Origin: Pirellulales bacterium
GTDB taxonomy: Bacteria; Planctomycetota; Planctomycetia; Pirellulales; JAICIG01
Assembly: GCA_025924495.1 (NCBI GenBank)
Contig: JAICIG010000149.1
Span: 1 to 16,150, forward strand
DNA: 16,150 nt
Direction of reading: 5' to 3'
Shown here: positions 5,802-12,670 of the stretch, one piece after another
How the letters are laid out: each line of letters opens with the position of its first letter
Numbering within the stretch: the stretch's first letter is position 1
Notes under the pieces: generated by a model
Told to the model about the DNA's origin: nothing
What the model saw: the letters and a program-made list of their open reading frames with translations, nothing else
Database searches by the model: none
Program-made: the position numbers and the translations under genes

Positions 5802-7505
5802 GTGAAGAAAACCGTGTTGTCTGTTTTGGCGCTGGCCCTCGTGCTTGGCACGTCGGTTTTTGCCAAAGCGCAGGATGCCGAAAAGGCCGAGATGAAGCCC
5901 GTCGTCGTGGTTTCGTTCGCCGGCTACGCCGAGCTGAAACGCGATCTTGAATATCTGGGTACGGTGTCCGGCAACCCCGATATGGCCAACAACCTGGAAG
6001 GGTTGTTGATGCTGTTCACCCAGAATCAAGGATTGGCGGGACTTGATCAGGACCGACCTTGGGGCCTGGCTCTGAGCCTTGGCGACGGCGGCATCGCTCC
6101 GCCTGCGGGCCTGGTCTTCTTGCCGGTGAGCGACCTGCAGAAGCTGCTTGGGTCGCTGGCGGCCCTCACGGGCGAGCCGGAGGATAAAGGCGACGGGGTG
6201 TGGGAAATCAAGAAAGATGCTAACTCGGTGTACGTCAAGGAGAGCGATGGCTGGGCGTTTCTCTCGCAAACGGCCGAAGGCCTCGGCAAACTGCCCGCCG
6301 ATCCGCTTGCTTTGCTAGGCGGACTGGAAAAGAAGTACGACCTGGCGGTGCAATTGAACATTCAAAACATTCCCCAGGCGCTGCGCGATATGGGGGCCGA
6401 TCTGCTCAAGCGCCAGGTCGAAGCTGGCTTGCAGCAGGCGACCGAAAATAGCGACGATGAAACGCAGGCCGAATTGCAAGCCAAAGTCGCCCGCGCCCAG
6501 TTGGAAATGCTCGCCAAAGCGATCAATGAGCTGGACCAGATCACCCTGGGCTGGGCGATCGACAGCGAAGGCAAACGCACATTGCTCGACCTCAACCTGA
6601 CGGCGTTGGAGGGGAGCGAGACTGCCAAGCAGTTGGCGCTGGTGACGAATAGCGCATCGAAGTTCGCTGGATTCCTCCTGCCCGATGCCATGCTGAACAT
6701 GCACATCAACTCGGTGGCCGCCGAAACGGACATCGAGCAATCCTTAGGCATGCTGGCCAACTTGCGCACGCACGTCATGCAGGAAATCGACGAGGACGAA
6801 GATCTTGCCGACGAAGACGCCAAGCAAGTCGTCAAGGACCTTGTCGGCGAGGTGCTCGATGTGGCGGAGGAGACGTTGAAAGAGGGCCGCATCAATGCGG
6901 GACTCTCCATCGTCGGCGAGGGGCCGTTGACCATTGTGGCGGGCGGCCTGGTGGCCGATGGCGAGAAGTTGGAAGAAGTGGCCAAGAAGCTCGCCAAGCT
7001 GGCTGAGAACGAGAGCGACACCGAATTGGAAATCGAGCTTGATGCTGGCGACTACAAAGAGGTGAACTTTCACACCGTCTCCCTGCCGCTTCCCGACGAT
7101 GAAGATTCTGAGAAGGCCAAGGAACTGTTTGGCGAGACGCTGCTGGTTACGCTCGGTTTCGGATCCGAATCGGTCTATATCGGCCTGGGCGATGCCGGCA
7201 TGGAAACGATCAAGAAAGTGATCGATCAATCGTCGGAAGATGCATCGAAAGAGTTGCCGCCGATGCAGCTGACATTGGCTTTGGCGCCCGTGCTAAAGCT
7301 GGCAATGAAACAGGAAGGCGCCAACCCGAACCTTCAGGATCTGGCCGAATCGCTCAGCGAAGGCGGCCTGGATCACGTGAACATTACCGTTCAGCCGATC
7401 GAGAACGGCGTGAAGTATCAATTAGAAGGAGAAGAGGGCGTAATTAAGTTGCTCGGATCGGCCGCCAAGCAAGCCACTGCGGCTGGCGGCGCCGGGGGCT
7501 TTTAA
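5802..7505 (+). CDS. Exported acidic protein of unknown function
   Basis: I do not recognise a named family, although it resembles large secreted hypothetical proteins of planctomycetes. The GTG at 5802 is chosen because AAGGAGAG (5788-5795) sits 6 bases upstream and the reading then begins with a clean Sec signal peptide (MKKTVLSVLALALVLGTSVF, cleavage probably after AKA, residues 22-24). The mature part of about 540 residues has no further membrane segment. It alternates beta-rich stretches (VVVVSFAGYAELKRDLEYLG; LALSLGDGGIAPPAGLVFLP) with acidic helices (around 205-240 and 325-360) and ends in a Gly/Ala tail (TAAGGAGGF). Two stretches look like repeats of one fold: ITLGWAIDSEGKRTLLDLNL, and VNFHTVSLPLP followed by LLVTLGFGSESVYIGLGD. 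No catalytic motif or Cys pair is apparent. It is a single gene closed by the terminator at 7553. Likely periplasmic or surface located. Confidence 0.85.
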   Translation: MKKTVLSVLALALVLGTSVFAKAQDAEKAEMKPVVVVSFAGYAELKRDLEYLGTVSGNPDMANNLEGLLMLFTQNQGLAGLDQDRPWGLALSLGDGGIAPPAGLVFLPVSDLQKLLGSLAALTGEPEDKGDGVWEIKKDANSVYVKESDGWAFLSQTAEGLGKLPADPLALLGGLEKKYDLAVQLNIQNIPQALRDMGADLLKRQVEAGLQQATENSDDETQAELQAKVARAQLEMLAKAINELDQITLGWAIDSEGKRTLLDLNLTALEGSETAKQLALVTNSASKFAGFLLPDAMLNMHINSVAAETDIEQSLGMLANLRTHVMQEIDEDEDLADEDAKQVVKDLVGEVLDVAEETLKEGRINAGLSIVGEGPLTIVAGGLVADGEKLEEVAKKLAKLAENESDTELEIELDAGDYKEVNFHTVSLPLPDDEDSEKAKELFGETLLVTLGFGSESVYIGLGDAGMETIKKVIDQSSEDASKELPPMQLTLALAPVLKLAMKQEGANPNLQDLAESLSEGGLDHVNITVQPIENGVKYQLEGEEGVIKLLGSAAKQATAAGGAGGF

Positions 7506-7552
7506 TCGTTCTCAGCCCGGCAGGTTCATTCTGCCTTCCATTGCACGATCTC

Positions 7553-7589
7553 GGCGCCGGTCGACTAGCTTCGGCCGGCGCCCTTTTTT
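7553..7589 (+). terminator. Intrinsic terminator of the exported-protein gene
   Basis: GGCGCCGG (7553-7560) pairs with CCGGCGCC (7575-7582). The stem continues with TCGA (7561-7564) against TCGG (7571-7574), including one G-T pair, to give 12 pairs and a six-base loop. TTTTTT follows at 7584-7589. A smaller hairpin (GGCAG 7519-7523 / CTGCC 7531-7535) lies between it and the stop codon. Confidence 0.9.
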
Positions 7590-7918
7590 GCGCGCCGAGA
7601 GCGCGTTGATATTCTGCCAAAGCGTCGCTTTTTCACGACACGGCTTGCGGTGATTGGATGCAAATCCGCAACGCCGCGTCCTTCTTAGCCGGCTGTCGCG
7701 CGGGGCCCAGACCCTCATTTCAAAGGCCGCTCCGCTGAAAGCCGACCAGCGCCTTGCGCTTTCGAGGACGGCGGTTATGTCGCCCGAGCGGCGATGCCGG
7801 CGAGTCGCTTGCGATCGACTCGCGATTGAAATCGGCGCGCCTCTTGCTCTCCTCTCGGGGCACGCGGTTGCCGCAAGCGACAACCGTTCGACACGAGATT
7901 GGCAACGGAGAACGAGCG
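7590..7918. other. Noncoding stretch between terminator and small membrane-protein gene
   Basis: About 330 bases in which I see no supported gene. Open frames on both strands here are Arg/Ser/Pro-rich and typical of translated noncoding GC-rich DNA. It should hold the promoter for the gene at 7919, but no good -35/-10 pair was found. Confidence 0.4.
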
Positions 7919-8263
7919 TTGAGAACGTGCGGCTGGCTTACGTTGACGTTATTCGCCGCCGCATATGCGGCCTGGCAACTGCCGGGAAAGCCGAGCAGTC
8001 CGCCCGTCGCGAATCTGGAGGGTTGGCGTCGAACGGCTGACGGTTGGGAACGGCGGGCCGCTTGGGGCCCTGAACAGCTCGCGTTCGAGCCGCAACTGCA
8101 TCCAATTGCGGTCCTGTCGTTTTCCGCGATCGTGTCCCTGGCGGGCTCGTACGCATTGGCGCCGGCCATGCAGCGGCGCGTGGCTCGCGTTTCGCCGCCG
8201 CCTTGGCACATCGAAAGCGGGAGGCCGGTTCCACCGCATGTGGCGGCTCGCCAGCGGCGCTGA
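7919..8263 (+). CDS. Small two-helix membrane protein, unknown function
   Basis: Predicted 114-residue product from a TTG at 7919, preceded by CGGAG (7906-7910) with 8-base spacing. Residues 4-22 (CGWLTLTLFAAAYAAW) form a first hydrophobic segment that could be a signal anchor. Residues about 35-50 carry a Trp-rich motif (GWRRTADGWERRAAW), and residues 61-82 (HPIAVLSFSAIVSLAGSYAL) form a second membrane helix followed by a basic tail. From memory, short planctomycete hypothetical proteins share the pattern of an RT-x-DGWER motif followed by LHP and a helix; this is a recollection, not a database result. The reading frame stays open upstream to 7754, but those residues look non-coding. Real gene status is likely but not certain. 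Confidence 0.6.
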   Translation: MRTCGWLTLTLFAAAYAAWQLPGKPSSPPVANLEGWRRTADGWERRAAWGPEQLAFEPQLHPIAVLSFSAIVSLAGSYALAPAMQRRVARVSPPPWHIESGRPVPPHVAARQRR

Positions 8264-8534
8264 GCAGAGCCTCGAATTGCCCATTCCATCCCCCGCGCCG
8301 CCGTCCACCAACGCTGGCTTTCTTGCAAAATCTGCGCTCCGCCGCAAGTCGCTAAGCCCCGTCTCGGGCAGGCCTTGAGTAAAGCTGCCAGATGAATTCA
8401 GGTCGCTCGCGCCCTTTTTCTTGTACGGAATCGGGCGGCCGGTCGCACTATTAAGGTAGACGCAAAAGCCTTCGGCCGAGTCGGGGTTCTCCGCCGGCCG
8501 CAACTGGCCTGCGGCGCCTTCGAAAGGACGGAAG
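8264..8534. other. Intergenic region upstream of the 713-residue protein
   Basis: No gene supported. TTGTAC (8421-8426) and TATTAA (8449-8454) resemble promoter hexamers, but the 22-base spacing is too long. GTCTCGGGCAGGCC (8361-8374), read on the minus strand, weakly resembles the palindromic core found at 5721 and 12331. Confidence 0.35.
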
Positions 8535-10676
8535 ATGCGACTGACTTTACGAACGTTGTTGGCTTACTTGGACGAGATTCTGGAGCCGGCCGATGCGGCG
8601 GCGCTGGGGAAGAAGATTGAAGAAAGCGAGTTTGCCACCACGTTGATGCATCGCACCCGCGATGTGACTCGCCGCTTGCGTCTGGGGGCGCCTAAAATCG
8701 AAGGCCGCGGCATGGGACTCGATCCGAACACCGTGGCCGAGTATCTCGACAACACGCTCCCGGCCGAGCGCGTTCCCGACTTTGAAAAAGTCTGCCTGGA
8801 ATCGGACGTGCATCTGGCGGAAGTCGCTTCTGCCCATCAAATCCTGGCCCTGGTGTTGGGCGAGCCTGCCGAGTTCGAATCGCGCAGCCGAGAGCGGATG
8901 TATGCGCTCGCTTCCGTCGGAGAAAAACCGACCGCGCCGGCGGAGAATGGCAAAGCGGCGCCGCCGGCCGTCGCGGCAACAAAAGGCGAGCGTCCTGCAC
9001 GCTCGAAGAAACGCAAGAAACGCCGGCAGCCCGAGGTGCCCGACTATCTTCGCGAAAGCTCGGAGCCCCGTCGAAATCGCCTCTGGATTGCCGCCGCGCT
9101 GGCCGTGCTTGTGCTGACAGCGGGCGGAATCCTGGCATTGAAGGCCCTGGCGCCCGACACCTGGCGACGGCTGACGGGGCAGCAAGTGGCCGTGAACGAC
9201 GCTGCCGATTCAGGCGCCGACGTCGCGGCCACGACGAACGTCGAGGCGGAAAGTCAAACTCCCGCGGAAGGCTCAATCGCCAAAGGCCGTAAGGCACTGC
9301 CGTCCGAAGATTTGACGGAGCCGTCGGCGGCTACGGAAGGAGAAGACGAGGCCTCTGCTGCGAAGGCGAGTAAGCCAACGCAACCGCCCGCAACGGAACA
9401 GGGTGAAGATTCCGATGCTCCCGTTCCGCCGCTGCCCGACGAGGCGCCAGCGGAGCAATCGTCGCCGAAGGCGCGTAACGATGCGACCGACAAAGAGGAT
9501 CGATCCTCTGCCAAGAGCGCCCGCGTCAAACACGCGGCGACCAGCGGCGAGGTCATTGGCCGCTTGATTTCCGACCATGACGTGCTGCTGCGGTGGAACG
9601 GCGAGCAAGAGGCCTGGGTGCGCGTCCCCGGAAGAGAAAGCATCCATGCTGGCGATCGGCTATTGGCTTTGCCCTCCTACCAACCGAGCATTGCCTTGGG
9701 GGCGGGAGTCACCGTGCAATTAGTGGGCGGAGCACTAGTCGAACTCGAGGCCCCAGACAGCGATGGCGCCCCGGGAATTCGCGTCGACGATGGCCGAGTG
9801 ATCCTGATGACCGTGGCGAAACCCGACGTGTTCGTCAGGCTGCAAGCCGGAGATAGCCAATCGACGGCTGCTTTTGGTCGTGACGACGCGACGCTGGCGA
9901 TTGAAGTCACTCGCGATTTGCCCGAAGGCGCTGATCCCGAAAAGCAGACCGCCGCCGCGCTCGTGAACCTTTACGTGGCGGCGGGGGAGATGACGATCGT
10001 CACGCCGGATGGCGGGCCGGAAAAGATCAAGGCGCCTGGCCATCGGAATTTGAACAGCGGTCCGCGCGCCGTGCGCGATTCCGAACTTCCGGCCTGGATA
10101 AAATCCAATGAGCTAAGCCCGATTGAGAAGCGCGCGAAGATCGCGGTCGACGAGCATCTTGCGCCGGGGGAACCCGTCAGTCAAACGCTGCGCGATCTGC
10201 TGACCGGCAAACGCATGGAGAACAGCCTATTGGCGCTCCGGAGTCTGGCGCTCATGGACGACTTTGAACCGTTGGTCCTGGTGTTCAACGAAGACGGGCC
10301 GAACCAGAAAAACGCCTGGACGCCGCTGATCGAAAGCTTGCGCGCCGCCATGATGCGCGGGCCCGCGACGGCGGCCAAAGTACGCGAAGCGTTCCAGGCA
10401 CAGCGCGGGGAAGAGCAGGGCGCCGCTTTATACCGCATGCTTTGGGGGTACGACCGCCAGCAACTGCAAGATGGCGCCGACCGAGAGCTGGTCGATTATC
10501 TGAGTCACAAAGACCTGGATTTCCGCGTATTGAGTTTCTGGAACCTACATCATCTTACCGGCTGGCAATTTCCCTACCGGCCGGAATACCCCGAGGCGAA
10601 GCGTCGCAGCGGCGTCGCCGCTTGGCAGCGAAAGTTGTCCAGCGGCCAGATCGTTCCCGCTGAAGGCGCCGAATAA
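8535..10676 (+). CDS. Single-pass membrane protein with duplicated anti-sigma-like N-terminus, FecR-like middle and helical C-terminus
   Basis: Unknown function, 713 residues. The start is supported by AAAGGA (8523-8528), 6 bases before ATG. Domains in order: residues 5-48 and 62-109 look like two diverged copies of one helical module (LLAYLDEILEPADAAALGKK; VAEYLDNTLPAERVPDFEKV). That pattern recalls the YLD-x-L-x-x-x-E helix of anti-sigma zinc-finger domains but lacks the Cys/His ligands. A basic stretch follows (155-164, RSKKRKKRRQ), then one membrane helix (182-204, RLWIAAALAVLVLTAGGILA). A Pro/Glu/Ala-rich linker spans about 215-335. A beta-rich region (about 338-515, with IHAGDRLLALPSYQPSIALG and GALVELEAP) resembles FecR-type sandwiches. 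The C-terminus (520-705) is helical and ends with HEAT-like YLSHKDLDFRVLSFWNLHHL and RRSGVAAWQRKL. The basic stretch suggests N-terminus in, C-terminus out. This fits a transmembrane regulator, but no sigma factor gene is adjacent. Confidence 0.85.
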   Translation: MRLTLRTLLAYLDEILEPADAAALGKKIEESEFATTLMHRTRDVTRRLRLGAPKIEGRGMGLDPNTVAEYLDNTLPAERVPDFEKVCLESDVHLAEVASAHQILALVLGEPAEFESRSRERMYALASVGEKPTAPAENGKAAPPAVAATKGERPARSKKRKKRRQPEVPDYLRESSEPRRNRLWIAAALAVLVLTAGGILALKALAPDTWRRLTGQQVAVNDAADSGADVAATTNVEAESQTPAEGSIAKGRKALPSEDLTEPSAATEGEDEASAAKASKPTQPPATEQGEDSDAPVPPLPDEAPAEQSSPKARNDATDKEDRSSAKSARVKHAATSGEVIGRLISDHDVLLRWNGEQEAWVRVPGRESIHAGDRLLALPSYQPSIALGAGVTVQLVGGALVELEAPDSDGAPGIRVDDGRVILMTVAKPDVFVRLQAGDSQSTAAFGRDDATLAIEVTRDLPEGADPEKQTAAALVNLYVAAGEMTIVTPDGGPEKIKAPGHRNLNSGPRAVRDSELPAWIKSNELSPIEKRAKIAVDEHLAPGEPVSQTLRDLLTGKRMENSLLALRSLALMDDFEPLVLVFNEDGPNQKNAWTPLIESLRAAMMRGPATAAKVREAFQAQRGEEQGAALYRMLWGYDRQQLQDGADRELVDYLSHKDLDFRVLSFWNLHHLTGWQFPYRPEYPEAKRRSGVAAWQRKLSSGQIVPAEGAE

Positions 10677-11094
10677 TTGCCGGCTCAATGACTGACTGGT
10701 TGGGCTTGTACTCTCCAGGCGGGCGCCAAGCGAATCAATCGAGCTGCATCGCCGGCCGCGGCGAATCGAGGGTGCTCGCGCCCAGACGCCGCTTGCGTCG
10801 GCGCCGGCCAACCACATGGATCCCCGTGTGCTGGGAGGCAATCGGCGTCATCGCGCAGCATGCGTAAGGTGTTAATGTGCAGTGGTTTGCGCGTGCTAGT
10901 TCCGTCCCGGCTTTTACGTTCTCGGCAACGCGGGGTACACTGTCAGATACAGAGAGCCTGGAAACGAGTCGACGATGATCGGCCGTGGAAAGCCGCGTCA
11001 TCCGGATGCTTCGGGGCTTCGGTGCAGATCGCAAGGAAGAGCCAGAATGAACTCTCTGCCTCGTCGTCCGGGCAATGAGTTGTTCGGTTTCCGT
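10677..11094. other. Intergenic region between the 713-residue protein gene and hpf
   Basis: About 420 bases without a supported gene. Short frames on both strands have no recognisable content. A GC-rich hairpin lies at 10785-10799 (GACGC / GCGTC, loop CGCTT) without a T run, so it is at most a Rho-type or processing site. Confidence 0.4.
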
Positions 11095-11123
11095 TTGTCG
11101 GTAAGCGAACGTCTCGCTAAAAT
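11095..11123 (+). promoter_or_regulatory. Probable sigma-70 promoter of hpf
   Basis: TTGTCG (11095-11100) and TAAAAT (11118-11123, 5/6 match) are separated by 17 bases. The expected start near 11130 gives a leader of about 70 bases before the GTG at 11201. Confidence 0.5.
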
Positions 11124-11127
11124 GTGC

Positions 11128-11150
11128 GGTTTCATTGCCGAAACCTTTTT
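11128..11150 (+). terminator. Terminator-like hairpin in the hpf leader
   Basis: GGTTTC (11128-11133) pairs with GAAACC (11140-11145) around ATTGCC, and TTTTT follows (11146-11150). It begins only 4 bases after the -10 box, so a transcript from that promoter would start inside the left arm. It may therefore stop read-through from upstream without blocking hpf. Confidence 0.5.
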
Positions 11151-11200
11151 GTGCAAAAGCGGATAGTACGCCAAGTGCTCGCCGTTAAGGAGTCTTCTCG

Positions 11201-11554
11201 GTGCAGATAAACATCTCGACGCGACACGGTCATTTGAGCGAGGCCACCCAGGCGAAGATCACCACCAAGCTCGAGCGTCTGACTCGGCTTTTCGAGCGCT
11301 TGACGGCCATCGAAATCACCGTCGACCTTGAACATAAAGACTCGCCGGTTGTGGACTTACAGATTTCTGCCGAACACAAGCATGACTTTGTCGCCACCGA
11401 GCAAGCCGGCGAGTTGATGGCCTCCATCGACGGTTGCATTCACAAGGTCGAGCAGCAATTGCGGAAATACAAGCAAAAGGTGCAAGACCACCACAAGAGT
11501 CCCGGGCTTCGTCAGCAGGGGTTGGCGGAACAACGCGAACCCGCAGGCGACTAA
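11201..11554 (+). CDS. hpf: Ribosome hibernation promoting factor (HPF/RaiA/YfiA family), short form
   Basis: Binds the 30S decoding region and stores idle ribosomes (as 100S dimers or blocked 70S) in stress or stationary phase. The 117-residue product has the family core: MQINISTRHGHLSEATQAKI at the N-terminus, then TTKLERLTRLFERLTAIEIT (21-40), VDLEHKDSPVVDLQISAEHK (41-60), LMASIDGCIHKVEQQLRKYK and a basic/polar tail. It lacks the C-terminal dimerisation domain of long HPF, so a 100S dimer would need another factor. The GTG start is set by TAAGGAG (11186-11192), 8 bases upstream. The gene precedes EIIA, HPr and EI genes, much as hpf precedes ptsN and npr in the proteobacterial rpoN operon, although here a 225-base gap separates it from the EIIA gene. 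hpf and raiA proteins cannot be told apart by eye. Confidence 0.93.
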   Translation: MQINISTRHGHLSEATQAKITTKLERLTRLFERLTAIEITVDLEHKDSPVVDLQISAEHKHDFVATEQAGELMASIDGCIHKVEQQLRKYKQKVQDHHKSPGLRQQGLAEQREPAGD

Positions 11555-11670
11555 ATCGCGTAATAATCAATAGTTGCGCAAGCAATGAATGGGTGCTCCT
11601 AGCGGCTGCGGTCTGAATTCCGGGCTCTCTTGGCCCCTGGCTCATCGCTATGCAAAGGCCCGCAAAAGTA

Positions 11671-11686
11671 GTTAAATCAAATTAAC
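11671..11686. promoter_or_regulatory. Imperfect palindrome upstream of the EIIA gene
   Basis: GTTAAATCAAATTAAC has GTTAA/TTAAC arms. This AT-rich site in a GC-rich genome lies 30 bases upstream of the sigma-54-like sequence. It could be an operator or a bending site; there is no direct evidence. Confidence 0.3.
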
Positions 11687-11715
11687 AGCATCTTGACAGA
11701 GAACTGAGCCGTAGC

Positions 11716-11730
11716 GGGCGTTGCATTTGC
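11716..11730 (+). promoter_or_regulatory. Candidate sigma-54 (-24/-12) promoter of the EIIA gene
   Basis: GGGCGTTGCATTTGC matches the TGGC-N7-TTGC core in 7 of 8 positions, with the required GG-N10-GC spacing (GG 11717-11718, GC 11729-11730). The predicted start near 11741 gives a leader of about 40 bases including the ribosome site. A chance match of this quality in a 225-base gap is not rare (a few percent). A perfect TTGACA at 11693-11698 lacks a partner -10. Confidence 0.4.
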
Positions 11731-11779
11731 GGGAATTGCTGCCGTAATGCTCGCGACGAAGCAGAAAGGAGTTTGGTGC

Positions 11780-12256
11780 ATGAAGTTCGCCGACTTCGTG
11801 AGCCGTGAAGCAATCAAAGCGGACTTAGCCGCAGATGACAAGGAAGGGGTGATTCGCGAAATGGTACAGGCCTTGTTGGCCGCCCAGCGGATCGCCTCGG
11901 ACGAGTTTGAAAGCATTGTTAAAGCGATTTTGAAGCGCGAGGAACTGGGAAGTACGGGCATTGGCCGGGGGGTGGCCGTGCCGCATACCAAGCACCCTAG
12001 CGTCGAGCGGCTGGTCGGGACCGTCGCCGTCAGCGCGGAGGGGGTCGACTTCAATAGCCTCGACGGGGAGAAGGTCCACCTGTTCTTCCTGCTGATTTCG
12101 CCGCCCGATCGTCCGGGAGATCACTTGCGAGCGCTTGAAAACGTTTCGCGACAACTCCGCGATGAGACATTCTGTCGTTTTTTGAAGCAGGCCAAGAACG
12201 CCGAAGACATCGTGACGTTGCTCGACGAGGCCGACAACAACCAGTTCGTTTCCTAA
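11780..12256 (+). CDS. ptsN: PTS EIIA (fructose/Ntr type) regulatory protein
   Basis: Soluble phosphocarrier that receives phosphate from HPr. With no EIIB or EIIC attached or nearby, it more likely regulates partner proteins, as EIIA-Ntr does, than transports sugar. The product is 158 residues, the usual length of a single EIIA-2 domain. [20 protein letters not shown] (58-77) carries the phosphorylated His69 in the family's G-IGxGxAxPH context. [20 protein letters not shown] (about 97-116) is the second hallmark. The ATG at 11780 is preferred because AGAAAGGAG (11763-11771) precedes it by 8 bases; an ATG at 11747 would add 11 unlikely residues. The HPr and EI genes follow. The symbol is by analogy, since single EIIA-Fru domains look much the same. 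Confidence 0.88.
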   Translation: MKFADFVSREAIKADLAADDKEGVIREMVQALLAAQRIASDEFESIVKAILKREELGSTGIGRGVAVPHTKHPSVERLVGTVAVSAEGVDFNSLDGEKVHLFFLLISPPDRPGDHLRALENVSRQLRDETFCRFLKQAKNAEDIVTLLDEADNNQFVS

Positions 12257-12323
12257 AGACAATTTCGTTCCAACAACCGTCTCGCTTGCCGGCTTGGCCG
12301 TCGAGCGCGGCGCATTTCCCAGC

Positions 12324-12359
12324 GGCGAAGCCGCCTGCCGATGCGGGCAGCGGTTCGCC
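12324..12359 (+). promoter_or_regulatory. Strong hairpin just upstream of ptsH (contains REP-like copy 2)
   Basis: GGCGAA (12324-12329), CCG (12331-12333) and CTGCC (12335-12339) pair with GGCAG (12346-12350), CGG (12351-12353) and TTCGCC (12354-12359). This makes 14 pairs with two one-base bulges and a six-base loop. It ends 14 bases before the HPr start and has no T run, so it is not an intrinsic terminator. A smaller alternative hairpin (GCGGC-GAA-GCCGC, 12322-12334) would exclude it. Confidence 0.6.
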
Positions 12360-12373
12360 GACGAAGATCGAAC

Positions 12374-12667
12374 ATGATGAGCGAGCCTAGGGCCGTCAAA
12401 ACCGTTGTGGTTACCAATCCGCAGGGTTTGCACGCGCGCCCGGCCGACATGTTCGTCAAATTGGCGACGCGCTTTGCGTCGAAGGTCGAAATTGTCAAAG
12501 ACCGCGAACGCGTCGACGGCAAGAGCATTCTGGGGATTTTGACGTTGGCCGCGGCGGAAGGAACCCGACTCTCCATTGAGACGGTCGGTCCCGACGCCGA
12601 GCAGGCCCTCGAAGCCTTGGTCTCGCTCGTCGAACACGATTTCGCCGAAAACGAGAACATTCACTAA
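12374..12667 (+). CDS. ptsH: HPr phosphocarrier protein
   Basis: Carries phosphate from Enzyme I to EIIA. The product is 97 residues, slightly longer than the usual 85-90. NPQGLHARPADMFVKLATRF (15-34) holds the phosphorylated His20, equivalent to His15. VDGKSILGILTLAAAEGTRL (47-66) contains Ser51, which keeps the exact spacing to the His of the HPr-kinase site Ser46 and sits in the Lys-Ser-Ile-x-Gly context. The ATG at 12374 (immediately followed by ATG 12377) is chosen because the family begins just after it; there is no strong ribosome site, and a frame extension to 12341 would run through the hairpin. It is 3 bases from ptsI, so the two are cotranslated. No hprK gene is visible in the window. 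Confidence 0.94.
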   Translation: MMSEPRAVKTVVVTNPQGLHARPADMFVKLATRFASKVEIVKDRERVDGKSILGILTLAAAEGTRLSIETVGPDAEQALEALVSLVEHDFAENENIH

Positions 12668-12670
12668 TCG

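Noticed and set aside
7512..7883. 123-codon minus-strand frame between the terminator and the small membrane gene
   Set aside because: It runs through the intrinsic terminator stem and is Arg-rich with no protein-like pattern.
10860..11166. Two overlapping short plus-strand frames upstream of hpf
   Set aside because: No ribosome site and no domain; the second runs through the promoter and the terminator-like hairpin.
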